Below, one piece after another: positions 42,228-50,499 of a stretch of DNA of 64,000 nt. The stretch's first letter is position 1. Every line of letters begins with the position of its first letter. The translations under genes were made by a program, and so were the position numbers. Source of the stretch: Streptomyces sp. NWU339. GTDB lineage: Bacteria; Actinomycetota; Actinomycetes; Streptomycetales; Streptomycetaceae. The DNA lies in assembly GCF_003143855.1 (NCBI RefSeq), contig NZ_QFRK01000021.1, positions 80,021-144,020 on the forward strand. Reading direction: 5' to 3'. The notes beneath the pieces are model-generated. The model saw nothing but the letters and a program-made list of their open reading frames with translations. It did not search any database and was not told the DNA's origin.

Positions 42228-43379
42228 TCAGAACGCCGAGACCCCGGTCAGGGCGCGTCCGATGACCAGTTTCTGGATCTGGCTGGTGCCCTCGTAGAGG
42301 GTCATGACACGGGCGTCGCGCAGCAGCTTGCCCGCCGGGTACTCGTCGAGGTAGCCGTAACCGCCGTGGACCTGGAGGGCGTTGTTCGCGGCGCGGACGG
42401 CCGCCTCCGAGGCGAAGAGCTTGGCCTTGGAGGACTCCACCGCGAACGGCTGTCCGCGGTCGATCAGGTCCGCGACCCGCCAGGTCAGCAGCCGGGCGGC
42501 GTCGACGTCCACGGCGATGTCGCTGATCAGCTCCTGGACGAGCTGGTGGTGGGCGATGGTCTTCCCGAACTGCTCGCGCTCGCCCGCGTACCGCACGGCC
42601 GCGTCGAGCGCGGCCTGGGCTATGCCGACACAGCCCGCCGCGACCGACATGCGCCCCTTGGCGAGGGCGGACATGGCGACCGAGAAACCCTTGCCCTCGG
42701 GGCCCAGCATCGCGGACGCGGGCACCCGCACGTCCTCCAGCACCAGCTCGGCGGTGGCCTGACCGCGCAGACCGAGCTTGCCGTGCAGGGTGCGACGCGT
42801 CAGGCCGGGGGTGTCGGCGGGAACGAGGAAGGCGGACACCCCCTTGTGGCCGGGGGCGTCGGTGGAACGGGCGAACAGCAGGACCACGTCGGCCCAGGTG
42901 CCGTTGGTGATGAACATCTTGGTGCCGTTGATGACGTAGCCCCCACCGTCGCGCACCGCGCGGGTGGAGACCTCCCCTGCGTCGGAACCCGTGCCCGGCT
43001 CGGTGAGGCCGAAGCAGCCGACGTACGCGCCCGAGGTGAGCCCGGGAAGCCAGGTCCGCTTCTGCTCCTCGTCGCCCCAGGCGGCGACCGTCTTGGCGAC
43101 CAGCCCCAGGGACACGGAGACGATCCCGCGCACGGAGGAGTCGCCGCGGCCCAGTTCCTCGGTGACCAGACAGTAGGCGAGGTGGTCGCCGCCGCAGCCC
43201 CCGTACCGCTCGTCGATCGTCAGCCCGAGGAACCCGACCTCGCCGAGCTTCTTCACGATGCCGCGGTCGACCTCCTCGGCCCGGTCCCAGGCCGTGGCGT
43301 GGGGGACGACCTCCCGCTCGACGAAGTCCCGGGCGAGCCGGCGGACGGCGCTGTGCTCCTCGCTGAGCTCCAGGTTCAT
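42228..43379 (-). CDS. Acyl-CoA dehydrogenase
   Basis: 383-residue acyl-CoA dehydrogenase with the full set of motifs: CFGLTEPGTGSDAGEVSTRA, MFITNG, KLGLRGQ, the arginine-containing REQFGKTIAHHQLVQ, and QVHGGYGYLDEYP with LYEGTSQIQKLVIGR at the end. The catalytic Glu is in YEGTSQ. It introduces a double bond into acyl-CoA, using ETF as electron acceptor. The ATG at 43379 has AGGTGG upstream. It is divergent from a TetR gene, and CTAGCAGTGCTAA lies between them. Confidence 0.94.
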   Translation of the reverse strand: MNLELSEEHSAVRRLARDFVEREVVPHATAWDRAEEVDRGIVKKLGEVGFLGLTIDERYGGCGGDHLAYCLVTEELGRGDSSVRGIVSVSLGLVAKTVAAWGDEEQKRTWLPGLTSGAYVGCFGLTEPGTGSDAGEVSTRAVRDGGGYVINGTKMFITNGTWADVVLLFARSTDAPGHKGVSAFLVPADTPGLTRRTLHGKLGLRGQATAELVLEDVRVPASAMLGPEGKGFSVAMSALAKGRMSVAAGCVGIAQAALDAAVRYAGEREQFGKTIAHHQLVQELISDIAVDVDAARLLTWRVADLIDRGQPFAVESSKAKLFASEAAVRAANNALQVHGGYGYLDEYPAGKLLRDARVMTLYEGTSQIQKLVIGRALTGVSAF

Positions 43380-43397
43380 GACGGCCACCCCACCTGA

Positions 43398-43410
43398 TTA
43401 GCACTGCTAG
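43398..43410. promoter_or_regulatory. TetR-type operator of the acyl-CoA dehydrogenase gene
   Basis: On the minus strand CTAGCAGTGCTAA is a TAGCA/TGCTA dyad, 19 bases from the acyl-CoA dehydrogenase start and 30 from the TetR start. A near copy is at 47453-47465. Confidence 0.65.
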
Positions 43411-43439
43411 TTTTCCGGTGCAGCCCTACTATGTGCGCC

Positions 43440-44078
43440 ATGGCCCGACCGCGCAAGCCCCTGCTCAGCCCCGACCGGATCGTCGAGACGGCCCGTGCGC
43501 TCGTGGACGCGGAGGGCCTCGCGGCCGTCTCCACGCGGCGGCTCGCCGCACAGCTGGGGGTCAGCGGGCCCTCGCTCTACAACCACTTCCGCACCAAGGA
43601 CGAGATCCTCGAGGCGGTGGCCGACTCGGTGAGCGCGCTGGTCGACCTGTCGATGTTCGAGGACGGCCGGGACTGGCGGACCGCGCTGCACGACTGGGCC
43701 GTCTCCTACCGCGCCGCACTGCGCGACCACCCCAACATCGTGCCGGTCCTGGCGCGCGGCCCCGGCCGCCGCCCGGCCGCCCTGCGGCTCGCCGACGCGG
43801 TCTACGGCGCGATGGTCGACGCCGGCTGGCCGCCGGCGCAGGCCACGTCCATCGGTGCGCTGATGCGGTACTTCATCATGGGCTCGGCGCTCGGTTCCTT
43901 CGCCGGCGGTTTCGTGGACGACGCCGGCGCCTACGATCCCGCCGACTACCCCCGTCTCGGGCAGGCCCATCTGCTCGCCGAGAAACAGGAGAAGATCGAC
44001 GAGCGGGCCTTCGAGACCGGGCTGACGGCGCTGCTGGACGGTCTGGCCGAGCAGTACGAGCAGGTGCGGGGTTCTTAG
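43440..44078 (+). CDS. TetR-family regulator
   Basis: 212 residues with a TetR helix-turn-helix (VSTRRLAAQLGVSGPSLYNHFRTKDEIL, residues about 30-57) and a ligand domain resembling TetR_C regulators of fatty-acid and alcohol genes. The ATG at 43440 is preferred: TACTAT lies exactly seven bases upstream, pointing to a leaderless mRNA; another ATG three codons earlier has no support. It probably represses the acyl-CoA dehydrogenase gene and, through a near-identical site, the ADH/ALDH operon. Confidence 0.9.
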   Translation: MARPRKPLLSPDRIVETARALVDAEGLAAVSTRRLAAQLGVSGPSLYNHFRTKDEILEAVADSVSALVDLSMFEDGRDWRTALHDWAVSYRAALRDHPNIVPVLARGPGRRPAALRLADAVYGAMVDAGWPPAQATSIGALMRYFIMGSALGSFAGGFVDDAGAYDPADYPRLGQAHLLAEKQEKIDERAFETGLTALLDGLAEQYEQVRGS

Positions 44079-44176
44079 CCCCGTACTGCGGTACAGGTGG
44101 TGCGGCGGGGTACGGGGCGGTATCCGCGCGGACGGTTCGGCCGGCGCCGAAGAGTGCGTGCCGCATGCTGGGACGC

Positions 44177-44887
44177 ATGACGTCGAAGGACCCCCGGGCC
44201 CCCGGGCTCGCCCGGCTCGCCCGACTGATCGCCGACGAGACACGGGCCGCGTGCCTGCTGGCCCTGCTGGACGGCCGGACGTGGACGGCGGGCGAGCTGG
44301 CGCGGCGCGCGGGCGTCGCCCCGTCCACGCTGAGCGAGCACCTGGGCAAGCTGGTCGCCGGCGGGCTGCTCGCCGAGGAACGGCAGGGCCGGCACCGGTA
44401 CGTACGGCTCGCCGACGCGCGGGTCGCCCGGTTGCTGGAGGAACTGGCCGGGCAGGTGGCCCCGGACACGGCTGTGCGCCCGCGCACCCTGCGGCAGGCC
44501 GGCGCGGACTCGGCGATGGCCCGTGGACGCACCTGCTACGACCATCTCGCCGGCCGGCTCGGCATCACGGTGACGGACGCGTTCACGGCACGCGGACTGC
44601 TCCGCCGGGACACCGGGTTCGCGCTCACCGACGCGGGCCTGCGCTGGTTCGACGCCCTCGGCATCGGACTCGACCGCCGCGCCCGCCGCCCGCTGGCCCG
44701 CGCCTGCCTCGACTGGACGGAACGCCGCCACCACCTCGCCGGAGTCGCCGGCGCGGCCCTGTGCCGGCACGCCCTGGACGCACGGTGGTGTGTCCGCATC
44801 GGCTCCGAGCGCGCGGTGAAGGTGACGGAGGCGGGCGAGCGGGCACTGTCCGAACTGCTGGGGATCGAGGAGGCGGCCCTGCACTGA
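44177..44887 (+). CDS. ArsR-like winged-helix regulator
   Basis: 236 residues. A winged helix at about residues 10-75 (WTAGELARRAGVAPSTLSEHLGKLVAGGLLAEERQGRHRYVRL) is followed by a C-terminal domain with several Cys and His (GRTCYDHLAGRLG, CLDWTERRHHLAGVAGAALCRH). This resembles ArsR/SmtB-type regulators with an extra domain, possibly a metal or thiol sensor; no CXC metal box was seen. The ATG at 44177 is preferred; CATGCT lies seven bases before it. Confidence 0.82.
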   Translation: MTSKDPRAPGLARLARLIADETRAACLLALLDGRTWTAGELARRAGVAPSTLSEHLGKLVAGGLLAEERQGRHRYVRLADARVARLLEELAGQVAPDTAVRPRTLRQAGADSAMARGRTCYDHLAGRLGITVTDAFTARGLLRRDTGFALTDAGLRWFDALGIGLDRRARRPLARACLDWTERRHHLAGVAGAALCRHALDARWCVRIGSERAVKVTEAGERALSELLGIEEAALH

Positions 44888-44921
44888 CCGGCACCCCGCC
44901 GCGCCGCCCCCGCACCGCGCC

Positions 44922-46007
44922 CTAGAAGACCACCAGGGCTCGTCCGCCCTTGCCCGCCGCCATGGTGTCGAAGGCCGCCGGGATGCCGTCCAGGGTGATC
45001 CGTTCCGTCACCAGGGCTCCCAGGTCGAGACGGCCCGCTCGGATGTGTCCGGCGAGGACGGGGAGGTCCCGGGCGGGGTCGGAGTTGCCGTAGACGCAGC
45101 CGGACAGGGTTCTGCCCCAGTGGAAGATCTCCAGGGCGTTGAAGGTGACCTGCTGGTCCTTGCCTCCTATGCCGACGACCGTGGTGCGGCCGCCACGCCG
45201 GGTGGAGTCCCAGGCGGTGCGGATGGTGGTCGCGCGGCCGACGCACTCGACGGCCGCGTCCACGCCCTGTTTCCCGGTGAGGGCACGGATCTCGCGGGCC
45301 GTGGTTTCCGAGGCGACGAGGTAGTCGGTCGCCCCGGCGGAGCGCGCCAGCTCCTCCTTGGCCGGGGAGACGTCGACCGCGACGATCGTCGTCGCGCCGG
45401 CGATCCGGGCCGACTGGAGGGCGGCGAGGCCCACTCCCCCGGCACCGAACACCGCGACCGACTCGCCCGGCCGGACCCGCGCGCAGTGGTGGACGGCGCC
45501 GTAGCCGGTGAGCACGGCGCACCCCAGCAGGGCGGCGTCGGTGAGCGGAACGCCGTCCGGAGCGGGCAGGACGCAGGACGCGGGCACCACCGTCTCCTCG
45601 GCGAAGGCGGCGACGTTCAGGCCGGGGTGGAGCGGGGTGCCGTCGTCGGCACGGTGGGCGTGCACCCGGGCGGCACCGCTCAGGGCGTCGGCGCACAGCC
45701 ACACCTCGCCGCGTGCGCAGGCGGGGCAGGCGCCGCAGGAGGGCGCCCAGTTGAGGACGACGCCGTCGCCGGGAGCGACACGGGTGACGCCCTCGCCGAC
45801 GGAGACGACCGTGCCGGCGCCCTCGTGGCCGAGCACGGCCGGGACCGGGAGGCGCATGGTGCCGTTGGTCAGGGACAGGTCGGAGTGGCAGACACCGGCG
45901 GCGGCGAGCCGGACCCGGACCTGGCCGGGACCGGGCTCGGGCAGGTCGATCCCTGTGGTCTCCAACGGGGCGTCGACAGCGGACAGTACGGCGGCGCGGA
46001 CGGCCAT
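44922..46007 (-). CDS. Zinc-dependent alcohol dehydrogenase
   Basis: 361-residue MDR alcohol dehydrogenase. Catalytic zinc motifs GVCHSDL and LGHEGAG, the structural zinc lobe CGACPACARGEVWLC, and the NAD motif FGAGGVGLAAL are present. It probably oxidises alcohols, maybe mycothiol-dependent or NDMA-type relatives, but the substrate is unknown. It starts 16 bases downstream of the ALDH stop, so the two form an alcohol-to-acid operon with a TetR-type operator upstream at 47453-47465. Confidence 0.92.
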   Translation of the reverse strand: MAVRAAVLSAVDAPLETTGIDLPEPGPGQVRVRLAAAGVCHSDLSLTNGTMRLPVPAVLGHEGAGTVVSVGEGVTRVAPGDGVVLNWAPSCGACPACARGEVWLCADALSGAARVHAHRADDGTPLHPGLNVAAFAEETVVPASCVLPAPDGVPLTDAALLGCAVLTGYGAVHHCARVRPGESVAVFGAGGVGLAALQSARIAGATTIVAVDVSPAKEELARSAGATDYLVASETTAREIRALTGKQGVDAAVECVGRATTIRTAWDSTRRGGRTTVVGIGGKDQQVTFNALEIFHWGRTLSGCVYGNSDPARDLPVLAGHIRAGRLDLGALVTERITLDGIPAAFDTMAAGKGGRALVVF

Positions 46008-46022
46008 GGTGAATGGACTCCC

Positions 46023-47411
46023 CTAGAACTGGAGGGACTTGGTCTGGAGGTACTCGGTCAGGCCGTGCACGCCGAGTTCGCGTCCCACGCCCGACTGCTT
46101 GTAACCGCCGAACGGCGCGAGGGGGTTGAAGCGGCCACCGTTGATGTCGACCTGACCGGCCTCCATGCGGCGGGCGAACGCCGCCGCCTCGGCCTCGTCG
46201 CCAGCCCAGACCGCGCCGGCGAGTCCGTAGACCGTGCCGTTGGCGATGCGCAGGGCGTCCTCCTCGTCCTCGTAGCGCAGGACGGACAGGACGGGCCCGA
46301 AGATCTCCTCCTGGGCGATCGTCATGTCCGGGTTGACGTCGGCGAAGACGGTGGGACTGACGAAACACCCCTTCTCCCGCGGGGCGTCAAGGCCGCCGGC
46401 GACCAGACGCGCGCCCTCGGCGACGCCCTTCTCGATGTAACCGCGCACGCGTTCCTGCTGCTTGGCGTTGACGAGGGGTCCGATGCGGTCGCCGTACTTC
46501 GCGGCGGCGGCCGCGGCGAGCTCGACCGCCTCGTCGTACTGGTCGCGGTGGACCAGCATGCGGGTCCAGGCGCTGCACGTCTGGCCGGAGTTGGACATCA
46601 CGTTGGCGACCCCGACGTTGACCGCCCGGGCCAGATCGGCGCCGGGGAGGATCACATTGGCGGACTTGCCGCCCAGTTCGAGGGCGACCTTCTTGACCGC
46701 GCCCGCGGCGACGGCGCCGATCCGGCGGCCGACGGCGGTGGAGCCGGTGAAGGAGACCAGGTCGACGCCCGGGTGTTCGGCGAGGGCCTGCCCGGCCACC
46801 GGGCCGAGGCCGGTGACCAGGTTGAACACGCCGGCCGGAACCCCCGCCTCGTGCACCGCCTCCGCGAAGAGCCGGGCGACCAGCGGGGTGTCCTCGGCGG
46901 GCTTGACGACGATCGTGCAGCCGGCGGCGAGGGCCGGGGCGGCCTTCGCGACGATCTGGTGGAGGGGGTAGTTCCAGGGCGTGATCGCGCCGACCACACC
47001 GACCGGTTCGTGCAGGACGGTCGAGTTGCCCGTCCTCTCCTCGAAGGGGTACGTCGCGGCCAGCTCGGCATACGAGCCCGCCACCGCGACGGGCACGCCC
47101 GCGTGCACGGTCCGCGAGAGCTTCAGGGGTGCGCCGAGCTCGGCCGTCACCGTCCGGGCGATCTCCTCCTGCCGGGCCACCAGCACGTCACGGAGGGCGG
47201 CGAGGCGGGCGGCGCGCTCGGCGGGCGGGGTCGCGGCCCAGGCCGGCAGGGCGGCTCGGGCGGCCCGTACGGCGGCGTCCACGTCCTCGGCGGTGCCCGC
47301 GGGGACGGTGGCGATCACCTGCCCGTCGGCCGGGTTCACGACCTCGATCACGTCCGGGCCGGCGGCGGGGCGCCAGGCGCCGTCGATGTACATGCCGTCG
47401 TATGCCTTCAT
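46023..47411 (-). CDS. Aldehyde dehydrogenase
   Basis: 462-residue NAD(P)-dependent aldehyde dehydrogenase. The catalytic Cys is in NSGQTCSAW and the general-base Glu in ALELGGKSANV; SFTGSTAVGR and QEEIFGPVLSV are also present. It oxidises the aldehyde made by the adjacent alcohol dehydrogenase. The ATG at 47411 has GGAGGAAG upstream. It is first in the operon; the operator CTAGCGATGCTAA lies 42 bases upstream. Confidence 0.94.
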   Translation of the reverse strand: MKAYDGMYIDGAWRPAAGPDVIEVVNPADGQVIATVPAGTAEDVDAAVRAARAALPAWAATPPAERAARLAALRDVLVARQEEIARTVTAELGAPLKLSRTVHAGVPVAVAGSYAELAATYPFEERTGNSTVLHEPVGVVGAITPWNYPLHQIVAKAAPALAAGCTIVVKPAEDTPLVARLFAEAVHEAGVPAGVFNLVTGLGPVAGQALAEHPGVDLVSFTGSTAVGRRIGAVAAGAVKKVALELGGKSANVILPGADLARAVNVGVANVMSNSGQTCSAWTRMLVHRDQYDEAVELAAAAAAKYGDRIGPLVNAKQQERVRGYIEKGVAEGARLVAGGLDAPREKGCFVSPTVFADVNPDMTIAQEEIFGPVLSVLRYEDEEDALRIANGTVYGLAGAVWAGDEAEAAAFARRMEAGQVDINGGRFNPLAPFGGYKQSGVGRELGVHGLTEYLQTKSLQF

Positions 47412-47452
47412 CGCGCTTCCTCCGGGACAGGGGTCGACGTCCGCCACATAAA

Positions 47453-47465
47453 CTAGCGATGCTAA
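47453..47465. promoter_or_regulatory. TetR-type operator of the ALDH/ADH operon
   Basis: CTAGCGATGCTAA differs from the site at 43398-43410 at two positions and lies just before the ALDH start, so the TetR at 43440 probably controls both. Confidence 0.6.
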
Positions 47466-47597
47466 TTTCCTGGCGCCAGAGGGGCCGTGTCACTCGTTCG
47501 GGTAGGGCAGCTGGGGCGGGGCAGCCGCGTTCGCCGTGCCGGTCGAAGACGGACAGGCGGGTGATGCCGACGCCCGGAACGGAGCGGACGAACGCGT

Positions 47598-48848
47598 TCA
47601 GCCCGATCGGCGTGGCGCGTCGGAGCGTCCCGCGCCGGCGGGAGACCCTCCGCCGGGCGCCGGCGGGCCGGTCCGCTCCGTCGGCCGGGACGGCGCGCGC
47701 AGCGCCACCCCCGCGGAGAGGAACAACAGCGCGCCCAGCATGACGAACGGGGCCGCCACCCCCGCCACTCCGGCGATCAGGCCGGCCCCGGCGGGGGTGG
47801 CGACCTGGCCCAGCCGGTTGCCGGTCAGGCGGAGGGCGAGAGCGGTGGAGCGCGCGCCGGCCGGGGATGCCTGGACAACCGTCGTCATGGAGAGCGGCTG
47901 GCCGACACCCAGGCAGAAGCCGAGCACCGCCAGCATCACCGCCAGGGCCCATACCGGCACCGGCAGGGCGATGCCCGCGCAGAGCAGTGCCGCCAGCAGA
48001 CAGGTCACCGTCAGCAGCAGGGTGCGGCCGAGCAGCCGCAGCAGCGGGGTGAGGACCAGCCGGCAGGCGATGGTGGCCGCGGCCCGCAGGCTGAGCAGAA
48101 GACCGATGACGGACGGGGCGATGCCCCGCTGCTCTCCGACCACCGGCAGGTAGGCGGTGAGGATGTCGGTGGCGGACAGCACGGCCAGGCTGACGAAGAT
48201 ACCGGCGGGCACCCCCCGGGCCCGCAGGATGCTCCCGACCGGGACGCGCGCACCCGGTGCCGGGCGGGACCCGGGCTGCGTCGGACGCTCTGTGCGCCAC
48301 AGCGAGGTGAACGCCATCGCCGCCCCCGCGCCCGCCGCCAGCAGGGCGAACGCACTGCCGACGGCCATGTCGGCGCCGCCGACCAGCGCGCCCGCCGCGA
48401 TCGGGCCGATCAACTGCCCGAGGGAGGCGCCGATGGTGAAGTGGCCGAAGTTGCGGTCCTGTTCGTGCGGCGCGGACTGGCGGGCGACGAGCGACTGCGC
48501 GCCGATGACGAAGCAGAGGTGGCCGAGCCCCATCACCCCGCTCCACAGAGCCATCGCCCACAGGGAGCCGGCGAGCCCGCTCAGGGCGCAGCCGCCGGCT
48601 ATGAGGACCACGCCGACGGACAGCAGGGGCGCGCAGCGGCCGTGGTCCGTGCGCCGGCCGAGCGGCACGGCGGCGAACAGGGGCAGCAGCGCGTACACCC
48701 CGGCGATCACACCGACCGCCCGCTCGTCCGCGCCCAGTGCGAGCGCCCGGTAGGAGACGGCGGGCCGGGCCATCGACACGGCCCCCTGCGCGAAGCTGAA
48801 GGCGATGACGAGGCGGAGCAGCCAGCCGCGGTTCCCACCGGGCGCCAT
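47598..48848 (-). CDS. MFS transporter
   Basis: 416-residue major facilitator with 12 predicted helices; DERAVGVIAGVYALLPLFAAVPLGRRTD shows the loop 2-3 region (partial GRXXDRXGRR). The C-terminal 25 residues are Pro/Gly/Arg-rich and probably cytoplasmic. The substrate is unknown. The ATG at 48848 has GAGAGGA upstream. Its gene lies 32 bases downstream of the citrate transporter stop, so they may be co-transcribed. Confidence 0.86.
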   Translation of the reverse strand: MAPGGNRGWLLRLVIAFSFAQGAVSMARPAVSYRALALGADERAVGVIAGVYALLPLFAAVPLGRRTDHGRCAPLLSVGVVLIAGGCALSGLAGSLWAMALWSGVMGLGHLCFVIGAQSLVARQSAPHEQDRNFGHFTIGASLGQLIGPIAAGALVGGADMAVGSAFALLAAGAGAAMAFTSLWRTERPTQPGSRPAPGARVPVGSILRARGVPAGIFVSLAVLSATDILTAYLPVVGEQRGIAPSVIGLLLSLRAAATIACRLVLTPLLRLLGRTLLLTVTCLLAALLCAGIALPVPVWALAVMLAVLGFCLGVGQPLSMTTVVQASPAGARSTALALRLTGNRLGQVATPAGAGLIAGVAGVAAPFVMLGALLFLSAGVALRAPSRPTERTGPPAPGGGSPAGAGRSDAPRRSG

Positions 48849-48880
48849 GATCGGGTCCTCTCTCGAGCGGGGTCGGAATC

Positions 48881-50326
48881 TCAGATGATGCCGAACAGGA
48901 TTCCCGCTGCGAGGATCACCAGACAGACCAGGGCCGCCCACTTCACCACGAACCGCGTGTGGTCGCCGAACTCGACCTTCGCCATGCCGACCAGGACATA
49001 GACCGCGGGGACGAGCGGGCTCGACATGTGCAGGGGCTGGCCGACCAGCGAGGCCCGGGCCATCTCCAGCGGGGAGACGCCGTGGGCCGCGCCTGCCTCG
49101 GCGAGGACGGGCAGGACGCCGAAGTAGAAACCGTCGTTGGACATGAAGTAGGTGAGCGGCAGGCTCAGCAGTCCGGTGACGAGCGCCATGTGCGGGCCCA
49201 TGCCCTCGGGAACGATGTCGACCAGCCAGGTGGCCATGCTGTCGACCATGCCGGTGCCCTGGAGGACGCCGGTGAACACGGCGGCGGCGAAGACCATGCC
49301 GGAGACGTTCAGGACGTTGTCGGCGTGGGCCGCGATACGGGCCTTCTGGTCGGGGATGTGCGGGAAGTTGACGGTGAGGGCGGTCGCGGCGCCGAGCAGG
49401 AACAGTACCGGGATCGGCAACAGCTGCATGATCATGGCGGTGAGCAGGACGATCGTGAGCAGCGCGTTGAACCAGTACAGCTTGGGCCGCAGGGTGGGGC
49501 GGTCGGGGTCCAGGCCCCGGAAGTCGTCGGCGCCGTCGGCCTCCGGGCCCGCGCCGGAACCGTCGGTGGGGAGAGCGCCCTTGCCCGAACCGGCCCCGGG
49601 GCCGGAACCGGTGCCGGTGCCCGCGCCGACCAGCGCGGTCGCGGGTCGGCGCACCACGATGTCCGTCCCGGCGTCGGTCTGCTCCGTCTCCAGCGCCTCG
49701 TCCAGGGTCAGCACGCCCAGCCGCCGGCGCTCGCGCACACCGAGTACGTACGCCAGGACGAAGACGCCCAGCAGACCGGTCAGCAGCGCCGGGATCATCG
49801 GCACGAAGATGTCGCCGGCGTCGAGCTTCAGCGCGGTCGCGGCACGGGCCGTCGGGCCGCCCCAGGGGACGGTGTTCATCACGCCGTTGGCCATCGCGGC
49901 GACACCGGTCATCACGACCAGGCTCATCTTCAGACGCTTGTACAGGGGGTACATCGCCGAGACGGTGATCATGAAGGTGGTGGAGCCGTCGCCGTCCAGC
50001 GACACGATCGCGGCGAGGAGCGCGGTACCGACGACGATCCGCATCGGGTCGGCCTTGCAGAACCTGAGGATCCCACGGACGATCGGGTCGAAGAGTCCGA
50101 CGTCGATCATCACACCGAAGTAGACGATCGCGAACATGAGCATCGCCGCGGTGGGGGCGAGGGTGGACACACCCTCGATGACGTAGTCACCGAGGTGCGC
50201 CCCCTTGCCCACGAAGACACAGAACAGCGCGGGGATCAGCACGAGCGCCGCGATCGGCGACATCTTCTTCAGCATGATCAGGACCAGGAAGGTCGCGATC
50301 ATGGCGAAGCCGAGGATGGTCAGCAT
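48881..50326 (-). CDS. citM: Citrate-metal symporter (CitMHS family)
   Basis: 481-residue membrane protein of the CitMHS family, which imports citrate complexed to divalent metals with protons. About 12 hydrophobic segments are split by a Gly/Pro-rich cytoplasmic loop (about 222-270). Signatures are GDGSTTFMITVSAMYPLYKRL, NTVPWGGPTARAATAL and YFMSNDGFYFGVLPVL. The ATG start has a weak AGGTAA upstream. An 8-base inverted repeat lies in its leader (50338-50391). No two-component regulator gene is present in the window. Confidence 0.92.
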   Translation of the reverse strand: MLTILGFAMIATFLVLIMLKKMSPIAALVLIPALFCVFVGKGAHLGDYVIEGVSTLAPTAAMLMFAIVYFGVMIDVGLFDPIVRGILRFCKADPMRIVVGTALLAAIVSLDGDGSTTFMITVSAMYPLYKRLKMSLVVMTGVAAMANGVMNTVPWGGPTARAATALKLDAGDIFVPMIPALLTGLLGVFVLAYVLGVRERRRLGVLTLDEALETEQTDAGTDIVVRRPATALVGAGTGTGSGPGAGSGKGALPTDGSGAGPEADGADDFRGLDPDRPTLRPKLYWFNALLTIVLLTAMIMQLLPIPVLFLLGAATALTVNFPHIPDQKARIAAHADNVLNVSGMVFAAAVFTGVLQGTGMVDSMATWLVDIVPEGMGPHMALVTGLLSLPLTYFMSNDGFYFGVLPVLAEAGAAHGVSPLEMARASLVGQPLHMSSPLVPAVYVLVGMAKVEFGDHTRFVVKWAALVCLVILAAGILFGII

Positions 50327-50337
50327 GGAGGGGGTTA

Positions 50338-50391
50338 CCTAACGTTCGCCCTTGAACATCCCGCCGGGAACGGCGGTGCGACGACGTTAGG
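50338..50391. repeat. Inverted repeat upstream of citM
   Basis: CCTAACGT (50338-50345) and ACGTTAGG (50384-50391) are perfect 8-base arms separated by 38 bases, 12 bases before citM. It may be a regulator site or a leader structure. Confidence 0.4.
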
Positions 50392-50499
50392 ACCCGCAAA
50401 GCCGCGCCAACAAGACGTTGACATGCGAGCAATAAGCGCAAAACGCCAGGTCACAGCTTTGCTCAGGTCAGCGCGGTGTGCTTTTCGGTCACGAGGCGG

